Below are positions 25,532 through 45,949 of a stretch of DNA of 64,000 bases, piece after piece (positions within the stretch are counted from its first letter, which is position 1; every line of letters starts with the position of its first letter). The stretch comes from Hirudo medicinalis (taxonomy: Eukaryota > Annelida > Clitellata > Hirudinida > Hirudinidae): assembly GCA_011800805.1 (NCBI GenBank), contig MPNW01000112.1, positions 21,801 to 85,800 on the forward strand, read 5' to 3'. The notes under the pieces are model-generated. The model had not been told where the DNA came from and made no database searches. It worked only from the letters and a program-made list of their open reading frames with translations. The position numbers and the translations under genes are program-made.

Positions 25532-28500
25532 GTGTTGAAAACATTCTACAAAAAACCTGCCATGGAGGAAGTGATCAGCTATCTTCCGTTGATCAAGCAG
25601 ACGAACATTGAAAACTATGTCCAGGACTTGCGGCCAAAGAATCGAAATTCTAGCATAAAGTTTGCATCTCATCTGTCAAAGAAAACCTGCAGAGCTGAAA
25701 TTTCAGATAAGTCCGAAGAAACGGCGAAATCAAACTGGATTAAAATAAATCGTAATTTTTCTGCTGAAATAACAGAAAGTTTAGCACTTCCGAGAGCAAA
25801 AAAAGGAATTCGCCGTGTAAAATCCCCATTGTCGGATGAAATATCTTCTTTAAGTAGAGAAGACAAAGATGATGTCGACATCAATGACGCTGGAAGACGA
25901 GAAGGTAATAACAAGTTGGAAATTATTAATGAAGTTTGAATAATTTTTCTTTTAAATGATAAATAACAAAAATTAAATTTGTTCGTATTTTGTGGTAGCT
26001 TATTTTGTGCGACGATGACAACATTGAGATATGGCGAATGAGAAACATGCTACAAAAGATATATTCTAAGTTTATTTTTATTAAGTAAAATCAAAGTGAG
26101 CACTTAAATCTTCTGTATATCGCTGCAAAACGAAGCATCCAGTTTTTTAAGCGGCATTTTGCACGGCAAAATGAAGGACAACTTAAAATCCAACATCAAA
26201 TCTTAAAATATGACATAAATATCATAAAAATAATTTTTGAAATTCGTGAGATTCAAAGATCGGAATAGTTACCAATATTCGAGGGATTTCTAGAAATGGA
26301 TTAACATTGGGAGGGGCTTAAATTGATTATGCAAGATTTCGCTCAAATTATCTTCCAGTAGAACATGCAAGATAAACATTTATCGATATTAGTCAGCATG
26401 CTTAATTGACTTTAATTACATCTCCAGCCTGTTTTGAGAGTATGGCCTTAAGCGCGGTGATGACAATGATTATTATCAACACGTTCATTACCGTGCTGAT
26501 GATAAATAAAGCTATGTGAAATAATAGATTAACATTTCGATAATTGTAAACAAATCATAATTATAAATAAGTCACGTTGTAGTTGGAAACTGCCGTCAAT
26601 CGAGGTTGAGAGCCACTGAAACAGCGAGTTTCTGCAGTTCTCCCATTTAATAATCAAGAAATTAATTGCCACTGCTCCATTATGTCTTACCAGTGGCAGT
26701 CTCATAAAATTTCTGATGCAGCTACTCTAAAGATAATGTTGCTGTGATAATAAATAAAAAAATATATCATTCATTTGAACATTATAATGGAAATAACAGT
26801 TACCATCAAATACTCCAGCAATTGAGCTACACAAAACATTTGCCGCTACATTCTCGTTTTTTTGAAAAACTATTTTATATTTTTAATTGCAGATAAATGT
26901 TTTAATATGTCACACTTCCGATTATTTTCAAGAAAAACAATTAATAAGTTCTTTGTTGAATGTTAAACATTGAGGTAGGTATTGATCATAAATAATTTCA
27001 GATAATTCCAATATTTCCGAGCTCATTTGACAAAATATTCTCGTAAAACACTTCTCTCATTCAAAATTTGCAACTCCAAAAGCATTACCAACGTTTGCAA
27101 TACCAATGCAAACTGTGCTTGATTTAACAGTTGCTATTGTTCTATTTTGTATTTGTCAATATTTACTAATGTAATTAAACAATGTAACATCGTATATGCA
27201 AATTTTTTTCATCCAGAGAATTTATTCTCGCATTCTGAAGATGTTCTGCTCGTCAAGAAGGCCGAAGATGACGAGGACGTGTTGCTGTTCAGACAACATC
27301 CGAAAAGTGACGAAATCAACAATCAGAATCACGAAAACAAAGAAACGCAAATCCTCCGTCGGAACTCGTCAAACGATGGAGAAGGTCACTTAACATATCA
27401 ATCAGTTCTTCCGCTTGTCCTCGACATCTTTCAACCCACAAAGAACCAGAAAAATCAGGAATCGCCAACAAGAGACCTACAGACACTTTCGTTCCAGCAA
27501 CTCTTAACCCAAAGCAACCAGGACACCGACAGCAGTCTGGATCAAGTTCTGATCCTCAAGCCTTCTTCGCAACTTCCTCCAATTTCTGATTTCCAAGTTT
27601 CAATGAAATTGAACGATGAAACTGACAACACCACCTCTATGATGGAAGAAGCGAACCAAACAGGAAGTCTTTTCAGCGATTTATTTCCTGAACCAATCCT
27701 AGTCGAACCGCTCAACATGTCCGAACTCGATGGCTCTCAAGCAACCTGGAGTCTGGAAAACCTTTTCAATTTGTCCCTCTCTGTGCCCTATTCAACAGAT
27801 GAAATTTTTTCTCTGAACAAGAACAAAGTTTTCAACTCCACTTCTTCTCATCATGGAGTCTACTCGGATCTCTTTCAAACGCTTGTACTTCCTTCATCAG
27901 TGGGACACGTTGCCTCCTCCAGTGAACAGTGCAGCAATCCTTCTCTGCTTTCTTCTTCTTCACAACTCTTTTCTGATCCGATGATCCATCCAATCCTAGA
28001 AGACGAGAAGCAGGTAAACCAGGGAGATACTACGACAAGTTATGCGACATGGAATCAACTTGGAATCTTTCTGGACGGTGTTCAAACTCTGACGAACGAC
28101 GACAGCGGATGGTTTGGTAGTTACGTAACGTCACTCGAATGTGACGTGGAGCACAAGAAGGAGTCGGAAACATTTGATGGAAACGACGAGTGGTCACCAA
28201 GTACCTCCGCGCAAAAATGTGGCAAAGGTTCGACATTAGATTTATAACTTTTAACTTGGAAAATGTGTTTTAAGAGATTGGATTTGTTTCAGCTAATAAC
28301 ATCACTGCCGATCATTCCATCTTTGCTTCGATGTCTGAAGTGGATGGAGGACAGAAAGTGTCGAAGCTCGTTGGGAGGAACGGTTTGAACCTGAAAAGCA
28401 ACGGAGGAATTCTGTACCATGCAGAAAGACCCAGCCAAGATTCAAAGCCGCAGTTTTTTGATCAACTTCTCGACCACAAACGGGAGAAGACAAATTCGTG

Positions 28501-29517
28501 TTTGAACGAACCCAGGAAAAGCAAGAGATCCATTTGTTTGTGGCAGTTTCTCAAAGAATTGCTGCTCTACCCTGAGGCGTATCAGTCTTGGATCAGATGG
28601 GTTGATAAAAACAAAGGTTTCTTAATTGTTGATGTATTCGTCAGTTATTTACAGATTATCATCATGAAAATTACTTGAAATACTACTCAAATGTCATGGA
28701 TATCATAGATAATGTAATTAAAAAGCTTTAAGTCTGTAAATGCTTTTCAGGTAACTCTTGTCCCCAAATTAAAAGTTCTCATCCAAAAAGTAAATCTCGT
28801 AACGTCTGCTGCTTTGCAGTACCTGGTTTTGAAGTATTTTTGCATCTCACACTAAAAAAGTCCAACTTTGCCTAATATTTTCGATCTTAAAACTTTCCGG
28901 AAATCGTAAACTTTTTTGCTTCTGAGACTTTAGAGGTCCAACGATACATTAACCATTCTTTAACCCCTTTACGTCACAACTCTTCACAAATTCCTAATAC
29001 CTAATAGTAAATGACGTAATTTATAGTCGTTCCATAATCCATTTTGTGTGTTTGCGTGAATGTCTAGTATTAACGTCCGTGGAATAAAAAGATGATTTGG
29101 ACGGAGCAGGTGTAAATGCTCAATTTCAAGCCGTTCCCGGTCGGACTTCAACACCGGTTCAACATGCCAGAGAACCAGCCTTTTTACCCAGAAGTTAAGG
29201 ATTTAGCAAAACTAGAAATTGGTGGAAATTGGTGGATAGCTAGTAACCAAACTTTCGCCTTTAGCTATCTTAATATAATCCATTTTGGATAGAAGCTACT
29301 AATTAGTGCTTATCTTATTTGAATTAATGAAGGTGTCTTCAAGATCGAGGACTCGGTGAGTGTGGCACGTCTCTGGGGACAGCGGAAGAACAAACCAGCC
29401 ATGAACTACGACAAACTGAGCAGGTCAATTCGACAGTACTACAAGAAGGGCATCATCAAGAAGACGTCGAGTTCAAAAAGACTAGTTTATCAGTTCTGCC
29501 CTCAGTACCTGGGTTGA
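25532..29517 (+). CDS. ETS-domain transcription factor, SPDEF/Ets98B type
   Basis: Four exons: 25532-25904, 27217-28227, 28293-28616 and 29333-29517, phase-consistent, 630 residues. The C-terminal ETS domain (about 545-628) begins [20 protein letters not shown], continues in exon 4 with [14 protein letters not shown] and the recognition helix [16 protein letters not shown], and ends [12 protein letters not shown], as in PDEF/Ets98B (which binds GGAT/GGAA sites). The remaining 540 residues are Ser/Asn/Asp-rich and apparently disordered. I see no Pointed (PNT) domain, which vertebrate SPDEF carries upstream; it may be lost or lie in an unrecognised exon. The start could be Met at 25532 or the in-frame [10 protein letters not shown] at 25562. 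The gene ends about 0.7 kb before MYRF on the same strand. Confidence 0.88.
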
Positions 29518-30242
29518 AGTTGGTCCGTCTTTCACGAGGGACCATTGATTTGGAAAGCATTTATTAAACCGTTCAATGAACGGTCAGACCAATTCTTGTT
29601 TTGAGTTGAAAAAGCCCATTGAGTTTCCAAATCGTATTTGATAGCTTTTCTTATTATCACTCAAGTTGTAATTGTCTTACGTTGAAGTAGTATTCCAAGA
29701 CATTATTAATTTCCATTTGTGTATTGAGACAATCACCATTAAACAGCATTTGTAATGCTTTGAAATTAAATATCGGTTCCACATCAGTTATTCTCATCCG
29801 ATCTTCTACGTTGTTTAAAGGCTTTGACGCACAATAGCTGACTGTGGTGTGTCAGTGAAGCATTAATTTCCTAATTTATTTCGTTGATCTTTGGATTCAT
29901 ACCGAATTGTTGATCCAAATTGAGCTTAAATTTACAAAAACAGAATAATTAACAACGATTACTTATGACGGTAATTTAATCTCGACTTTAAAGTAGAAGC
30001 TTCTACGCATGAATGAAATGATTCACATTTTTATCGTGAGACTCCAAGTCTCCCGTCAAAACAAGCGGATTTGTTAGCCAAGTCGATTTGCAGGTTTGTA
30101 AATTTTATTGAACATTCCTTTAAAATTCGTTGTTTTGATACAAATTACAAAAAAATAAATAAATTGCAGCCATTTAATCACATAAGTGTCAAAATTGATT
30201 CTGATAAAAGTAAGAATATCGGAAAAATTAATAAAATCGAAT

Positions 30243-39392
<9,150 letters not shown>

Positions 39393-39458
39393 AACATTTT
39401 GTGAACTTTAAAACCGTGGTTCTCCAAACCAATGATGAGCAATCGTAAACTTCGTTTC

Positions 39459-39464
39459 AATAAA
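39459..39464 (+). terminator. Probable MYRF polyadenylation signal
   Basis: AATAAA 66 bp after the MYRF stop codon. Another AATAAA (39388-39393) overlaps the stop codon itself and is less likely to be used. Confidence 0.5.
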
Positions 39465-39815
39465 ATCCTTGACTGAAATCATCTAATTTGCTTATCTTTG
39501 ATTTCTCAGCATTTGAGTTCAACAGTTTGAGTTCATTTGTACAAAATAAAATATTCAAACATACTTAAAGTGTTTCTTTTATTCAGCCATAAAATGATGA
39601 ACATGTGAAACTTACTACAATGTATGTTCATTAATCTGATAATGCCACTCATGTGATTTCATGTGATTAAATTTTAATTTATTGCAGTTATTTTCCTGTG
39701 AAGACAGGATGATTCATAATCATGCTAACGGTACTCACGCTTGAGAAAGCATGCAAAATGACAAATAAGAAAAAAGTGAAAACACATAAGCAAGAACAAG
39801 AAATAAAACTTTATC

Positions 39816-41042
39816 TCACAAATCGGACTTCCCCGAGAAACGCTTTTTACGGTAATTCATCAACTCTTCGTAAGCCTGCCTGACCAATATGAATTGCTTC
39901 TCTGCCCATTTTTTGTCCCACGCAGAACTGGTTGCAAATTTATCGGGGTGCCAGATCTTGACCAACTTCCGGTATTGAGCCGTGATTTCGGCTTCGGTGG
40001 CATTCCTCTGGAGCTGAAGGACCTGCATTTCATAGGCATAATTGTAGATCCACAAATTGTAAATTAAACAACAAATGCTCACCTTCAGAGCATCTACTTG
40101 AAATGATTCAGGTGACATGATGTCAACAAAATGGAGGAAAAATTCTATCCATCCAAAGTTTCTCAAGGTTTCCAACAATTGTTTTAGTGAATTTTTAATA
40201 TCCTTCCAGGACAAATTTTTTTGTACATAGTCTCCAAAGGGTGTTTTCACTTCTCCTGCAGTGATGCGAGTGTTCAAGTAAAGAGCATTGAAGAGTAAGA
40301 AATATACTAATGCAGCTGAACTGTAAACACAAAGAAATCTCATCAAAAGGTTGTAATTGCTATGATCACGTGGTTCAGCATATCTCCATCCCTTCAAATA
40401 AGCCATAAAAGAAGAACACAAGGAGGTATAGAATATTGTGGCATCCAAATCTGCAAAAGCTGCAAGTGAAAGAGGCACACAGGATCCAAGCAGACACATC
40501 TTAAAAGAACACCTCAACTTTCCAATGTTAGCAACTGTGTGAACCCCTGGAAATATTTATATTTATTGAAATACCCTGATCATTGTCAACAAGTTTACAA
40601 ACCATTTTTAGATACCTAAGGCAACAACAATGGCATGCACAACTAAAATTTTTAACTTGTGTTCATAAAAGTAGTCGAGAGGAAATATGGCCAGGAAAAC
40701 AGTGCCCAAGTAGATTCCGAACACCGACTGCCAAAAAATGCGACTAAGGCTGAAATTGGGACGTTTTTCCGGATCGGTGAAGTCGAATTGTCTTTCTTTG
40801 GAAAATCGTAAACTATTTTCTAAATTAACATAATAAGGTATGTAAAAGAAATCGTACAGAAGACCGATGCCAAAGCAACCTCCGGCAGTGCAAGAACAAA
40901 CAAAAGCATGACGATCACGCCTTAAGTAAAAGTGATGAACCCCGAAAAGTCCGCCAAAAAGCCACAAAAGATATGCAAAAAAGACATTATATCGCCAAGG
41001 ACAACATATCTTTTCAATGAACTTTTTGATAAATGATGCCAT
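39816..41042 (-). CDS. DNAJC22: DNAJC22 homologue (TM2 domain plus C-terminal J domain)
   Basis: Two exons: 41042-40616 and 40546-39816, 385 residues. The N-terminal half is a TM2-type membrane module (FFAYLLWLFGGLFGVHHFYL, then a second helix with GCFGIGLLYD) followed by several further hydrophobic helices. The last ~65 residues form a J domain with the essential HPD motif (YRKLVKIWHPDKF), which stimulates Hsp70 ATPase. J domain at the C terminus behind a polytopic membrane region is the DNAJC22 arrangement (Drosophila Wurst, linked to clathrin-dependent endocytosis). The start is an in-frame MASFIKKF; an upstream in-frame Met two codons earlier is possible. It converges with MYRF, with 423 bp between stops. 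A minus-strand AATAAA is at 39678-39683. Confidence 0.93.
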
Positions 41043-41289
41043 TGACACAGCTAAAGTGACATCCTCCCTAGCAACGAGAAGTCAAAACTAACAGCATTTA
41101 GTGAGGTTCAATAAGATTTTAAAATACACAATAATTTAATATTAATAGTTGTAATTAACAAAAATTAGACATTTGAAATATTAAAAATTAAATTATTTTT
41201 TAACTAACTCTTAAGCAATTGCCGATTTTGAAACCATTACGTTTCAAATTAATAATAATGATAAGAATGATTCTGAGTTTGATTATATG

Positions 41290-41690
41290 TATGTCCAACT
41301 TCAAGACCACTTCAATATTGAGGGTAGCTTTCCCTGAAAAGAAAAGTTTTCAAGGCAGAGTGAAAACCGGCTGGAATCATTGTTGACTATAGAATGGGGG
41401 GGGGGGAGTCTGTTCCAGATCTGAGGACCATTAACATCTATAGATCTGCCATACAGTGTCGGGCAGATGATTTGGGATGACAGGGGGTCTGATCTGGCTG
41501 CTGATCTGAACCCATGCCTTTCCAAGATATGCATGTCAAGGATGAAATGCAGGTATGAAGTCTCGTGACCCAAGAGAGACTTGCAGATTAGAGTATAAAT
41601 TTTATAGTCTATTCTTTGGCGTAGCCAATGGAGGAGAGTAACATGTTTATATTTTCTTTTGTTGTGCATAATGTTTGCATTGATGACACT
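41290..41690 (-). mobile_element. LINE (non-LTR) reverse transcriptase C-terminal remnant
   Basis: A minus-strand frame (41669-41301) reads HVTLLHWLRQRIDYKI, then LICKSLLGHETSYLHFIL, RSIDVNGPQIWNRLPPP and a final SLCLENFSFQGKL. This is the standard tail of CR1/Jockey-like LINE ORF2 proteins (HWLP..RI.YKI; YK.L....P.YL; WN.LP). The catalytic domain is absent, so it is a 5'-truncated copy. A related copy lies at 8143-8290. A run of eleven G's occurs at 41397-41407. Confidence 0.75.
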
Positions 41691-42594
41691 CTGAGGCTGC
41701 TCGAGAAGACAGGATCATAAGCCAACCAGAGTTGAATTGCTATAAAAGATGTTTTATGAAGCTTCCGGAAGTCAAGTGAGAAATGGCAATGTTGCGAATC
41801 TCCCTGAAAAGTGCAAAGCAGGAACGATAGTTTTGTTGATATATATATTAATTAATGGCCATAGAATACAGCCAGATTCCCAGGTTGCAATCAGATTGTA
41901 CTGGCTGGATCAGGTCGGGCAGATGACAACCGGCTTGGAAAAACGTTCGGGTGCACGTAGGCCGGAGGAGCATCATGTCACCTCAGTTTATGTCATCTCA
42001 TTTAAGACGTATTTCATCAAGATCAAAGCCAACAAGTATTAGAAGCGTTTGCCATTAAAACTTTGGTCATATAATTTTTAATGCTCGAGTTGCCTGAAAT
42101 AAACTACAAAATAATAAATCTTCAACTAAACTTAAGGAGGGGACGATGCTAACTGTAATAAAATCGTAGAGGTGTTGAAGGTAAAGCCTCATGAAGGATT
42201 TTAGGCGTTAGAAATTACAATGATGCGTGTGACATGTTATTATATTTAAATAAACCGGGGTCCTCAAACTAGTGAGTTTATTGAGCATCTATACAGTCTT
42301 CAAGGTGATATTACCTGCTAATACCACGCTTGCGCAATATTCCCGTTAAGTTTATTTCGTATTTAATAAAATGACTATTTGCCAAATATAACTGAATAAC
42401 CGAGCCGAGTATTTCTGTGGATCTGAGCGGGGAATTAGAATGATTCTAACACAAATGTAACACTATAACCTTAATCAATATAAACTTAATTACACAAATT
42501 AATTAATGTTTTGTCGCCAGGGTTACAACAACATATACAATATATGCAATATCAACTTTCAAGGCATTTTATAAATTGTGCTTATTAAGTATGT

Positions 42595-42628
<34 letters not shown>

Positions 42629-43545
42629 ATTAATATTATAATAATAATAATATAATTTTATAATAATTATTATATTAATAATAATAATATTATTATATTA
42701 TAATAATATATATTATAATTATATTGTATTAATATATATTATAATTATATTCACATATTGTATTAATATATATAATTATATTATTATATAATTTATTAAT
42801 TATATAATTTATAAATTATAATTATTATATAATTATATTATATTAATATAATTAATTTTTATTATTATATTATTAATAATATAAAAGTCGTATAAAAGGG
42901 TTATAATATGTAAAAATAGAATGGGCAGGCTATCATTTACAGCAAAATTTCAAGCAGCATTACGATGCAACATTTGAATGCCTACCATTTGTGGAATCCT
43001 ATTGAGACGTCAAACACGAAAACACAGACACACCACCTCTTGCATTATTCCACTTTTTGCTTCACTTTCTATTTTCTTATTTTCCTTTATCCATTTCTGA
43101 CTCACAGTTAGTTGCATTGTTGTTTGAATGGCTTCTAAGTGGAATGTTAATAGCAATGAAATTAATTAAGAAATTCATGTAATTTATTCAACGTTTTGAA
43201 CAAACATTCTGTCGGAGTTGCAGATTCAGAGAAGTGCTTCTAAATCAGAAATTATGCGTTTGGCACACTTTTACTTTCGGATGTTCAGGTGCGAAATCTT
43301 CCGATGTCAGCGATGACCATTGTTTCAACGTGGTTCGATTTGAGGCATGCGAAGAATCCGTTAGTCGTCTCAACTAGGAAACACTGCAGGCTTTCAATAA
43401 ATACACACTTATGTTGAAACAGTGCATTGAAACTCGCACAGTTTGTGACCGCATTGTAGAGATACGCCGAATAGAGAGATGGCATGGCCGGTTTCTACCG
43501 GTTGCCGAAGTAGGATCATATAAATGGAGGAATCAACTTTTCAAG
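41691..43545. other. Intergenic, LINE remnant to secreted-protein gene
   Basis: No gene recognised. About 42595-42890 is an AT-only stretch of TAA/TTA/ATAT units with much self-complementarity. At 43514-43520 CATATAAAT lies 30 bp before the next start codon and may be a TATA box. Confidence 0.45.
42595..42890. repeat. AT-only low-complexity block
   Basis: Almost 300 bp made of TAATAA, TTATTA and ATATTATAAT words, many in inverted orientation, so extensive hairpins are possible. No ordered unit can be defined. Confidence 0.85.
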
Positions 43546-44893
43546 ATGTCGCTATTTGGTAATAAATCTCTGAAGCTTTGTTGTTCCTCGTCCTGTTCAG
43601 ACATGCTTAAGTCGTCTGCAAGTCTTCTAACACTCAGTTTGGTCATGCTGTGGTCTCTCGCTTATTTCCAACAATCTTTTGCTTTCCTCATTCACGATGA
43701 CATGGGCTACGGGAGGTTTAGACTTCCAGATGGATCGTTTCTCTACGACGTGAGTTATTCGTATAAATTCCAGAATGCATCATTTAATTAAATTATTAAT
43801 CAATCATGTAGTCGAGTAAGCGATCATTTTTTACGACTAAATAAATGATGAAGCATAAGGCCAATATCAGTTCATTATAAGCACCAGCCAGAAGTGTCAT
43901 GAATGTAAGCGGTGAACACCTGGTGAACATGATTAGAATAACATGATGACATTTGATGATTAAGTGTTCCAAATCTTCAGGAATATTACTATGATTACGA
44001 TGAAACACAGGAGGGAGATGATAATGTTAGTAATTCTCGTTCTTTACTTTCATTACAGTTTATTATGTACACCATTTTTACTTCATTTATCAACCGTTTA
44101 ACAAAATCTTTTTCAAATTCTCAACCTCTTAATTTCTTACTTTTTCATAAGAATTGTTTCCAAGTGAACTTTTTCTTTCTTTCTAAAATGTCAGATATTT
44201 TTGAAGATATTTATCGTTTAGAACTAAAAACATTTTGAATCAGGGCCACCTCGCTCAGGCTAGAGAAATCTGGCCGTAGTGATTAAATAATGCGCATATT
44301 CCTATAATTAGCAACCGTTGGCTATTATTATTAATATTATTATTATTGTAAACAATTCTGATGGGAAACCTGGCGTCAATCAAGCTCCTGCGAGGCTGTG
44401 CCTCTGAGCATCTAATAAGAATGATTACACGAGAAATAGATTATAATGAATACAAGGAAATTGATTATTTTTGACTTGCTTGATTTAATGAGATTTAATT
44501 ATGTTTGAAACTGAAATAGAAATTATCATACATGTGGTCGGACTAAAACTGATTTTAGCACATACAAGATTTCTCGATTCCTAATCGAACTAATATTGAA
44601 CCACAATCATTTGTTTGCAAAATGATTACCACTCGCAATGCAGTTATGCTGCAAATTTTACAGCAGATGATCAGTGCCGAACTGATTTCTTGGTCCGGCA
44701 TTTGTCACAAAGTCATGCTTATTGAAATTCCTGGTAATAATCAGATTCCGAAATAAAAAAAAACAAAACAAATAACATTTACTATGACTAACATTTGCAT
44801 CTTTATCGCTTTTTATTTGAGATATTTATTTTGCAAACTCACAATGAGATGGTTATCCTCAACCCAGAAAAGATTGCCAAGGTCACTCCCTGA
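43546..44893 (+). CDS. Possible small secreted or single-pass protein, tyrosine-rich and acidic
   Basis: Not a family I recognise. Exon 1 (43546-43749) encodes a hydrophobic leader (SLLTLSLVMLWSLAYF) then HDDMGYGRFRLPDGSFLYD and a GTGAGT donor. Exon 2 (43981-44025) adds EYYYDYDETQEGDDN in phase. A candidate last exon (44822-44893) continues in frame to a TGA (MVILNPEKIAKVTP); its acceptor is only fair. The total would be 106 residues. Alternatively translation starts at an in-frame Met at 43603, just before the leader. A TATA-like CATATAAAT precedes exon 1. Acidic Tyr clusters of this sort are typical of tyrosine-sulphation sites in secreted proteins. Exons 1 and 2 are moderately convincing, exon 3 weak; function unknown. 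Confidence 0.4.
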
Positions 44894-45949
44894 TTCTCCA
44901 CCTCGACATTCAAAGTTCAAGGTCAACAAGGGTGAGAAAATGGCGAACTTGAAGAGACGTAAAAACCGCATTTAAGAGGGGTCTCACCTGAGAAGACAGA
45001 ACCAGAAGAGTTGGGCACACGAATGGGACGAGGAATTTTTAAAACTAGTCACTTATCTTATTAGTTTTTATTTTATTATTTTTTTAATCAGTTAATTGAT
45101 TTATTTCGTCTCGATAAATGAACGTTTGAAACGAACTGCTGAAGCAATCAGCATTTAATTTGTGAAAATGTTTTCTAAAATTAGGAGCTTAAGGGGATGT
45201 AAAACATTCTCAAATCCGTACACGTGAGGTTCAATTGAAATGCATGCAACAAACGTTCCTGGCAATTGGACATATTGAGGAAAGCTGCTCCACGCATCAA
45301 CGTGAAAATGACTCTTTTGCAGGGTCTCAAAGCGTGTTTGAAGCGTTTAAAAATAGTGTTGAAATGAGAGCAGCAGCGAACTAAATGAAACGCCACAGTA
45401 AGAAACATCAGATTTCCATGGTCCGACGTCATACGAAATATTATCAGAAAAACTACTGAAAATATTTCATTAATAATTACAAAGTAACTTCAAATTAGTG
45501 GCGCACATGACACGACAAGGCTTCGAAACTATGTGCCAAAGACAAATGGATAAATTGAACTCATAAGATTCAACAATGCACATCATCGACTGCCAACAAT
45601 TTCATGATTTCACTTCCACAAAGCATTCTCATTGAACAGAAAATTACAACAAAAATCAAAACAAAGAAAACTATAGAAAACAGTTCAACAGGATCTTCAC
45701 GACGACGATAGTGATGTCATCACTTCTGGTGATGATAGCGATGACGTCGACGATGTAATGTTAACGATACAGTGATGATGGTAACGACAAGTTTAATCCC
45801 TAAGCGGCTTTCACGAGACGAGAAGGCTGAAATAAAAAATGCTGAGGAAATAACTTTATTAACTATCAAAACAGTGGCAGCACCACTGCCCTGGTGACTA
45901 ATAAACAAACACCAACAAAAACAACGTCGGCCTTCTGTCATTACCGACA
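44894..45949. other. Intergenic, secreted-protein candidate to DENND6 3' end
   Basis: No gene supported. A minus-strand open frame at 45181-45432 has no family motif. TTTATT at 45855-45860 is AATAAA on the minus strand, 90 bp beyond the DENND6 stop, and is its likely polyadenylation signal. Confidence 0.5.
45855..45860 (-). terminator. Probable DENND6 polyadenylation signal
   Basis: AATAAA on the minus strand (TTTATT on plus), 90 bp beyond the stop codon. Confidence 0.5.

Noticed and set aside
41749..42042. 97-residue plus-strand frame
   Set aside because: No recognisable domain; it lies directly upstream of the minus-strand LINE tail and is more likely an antisense shadow of retroelement debris.
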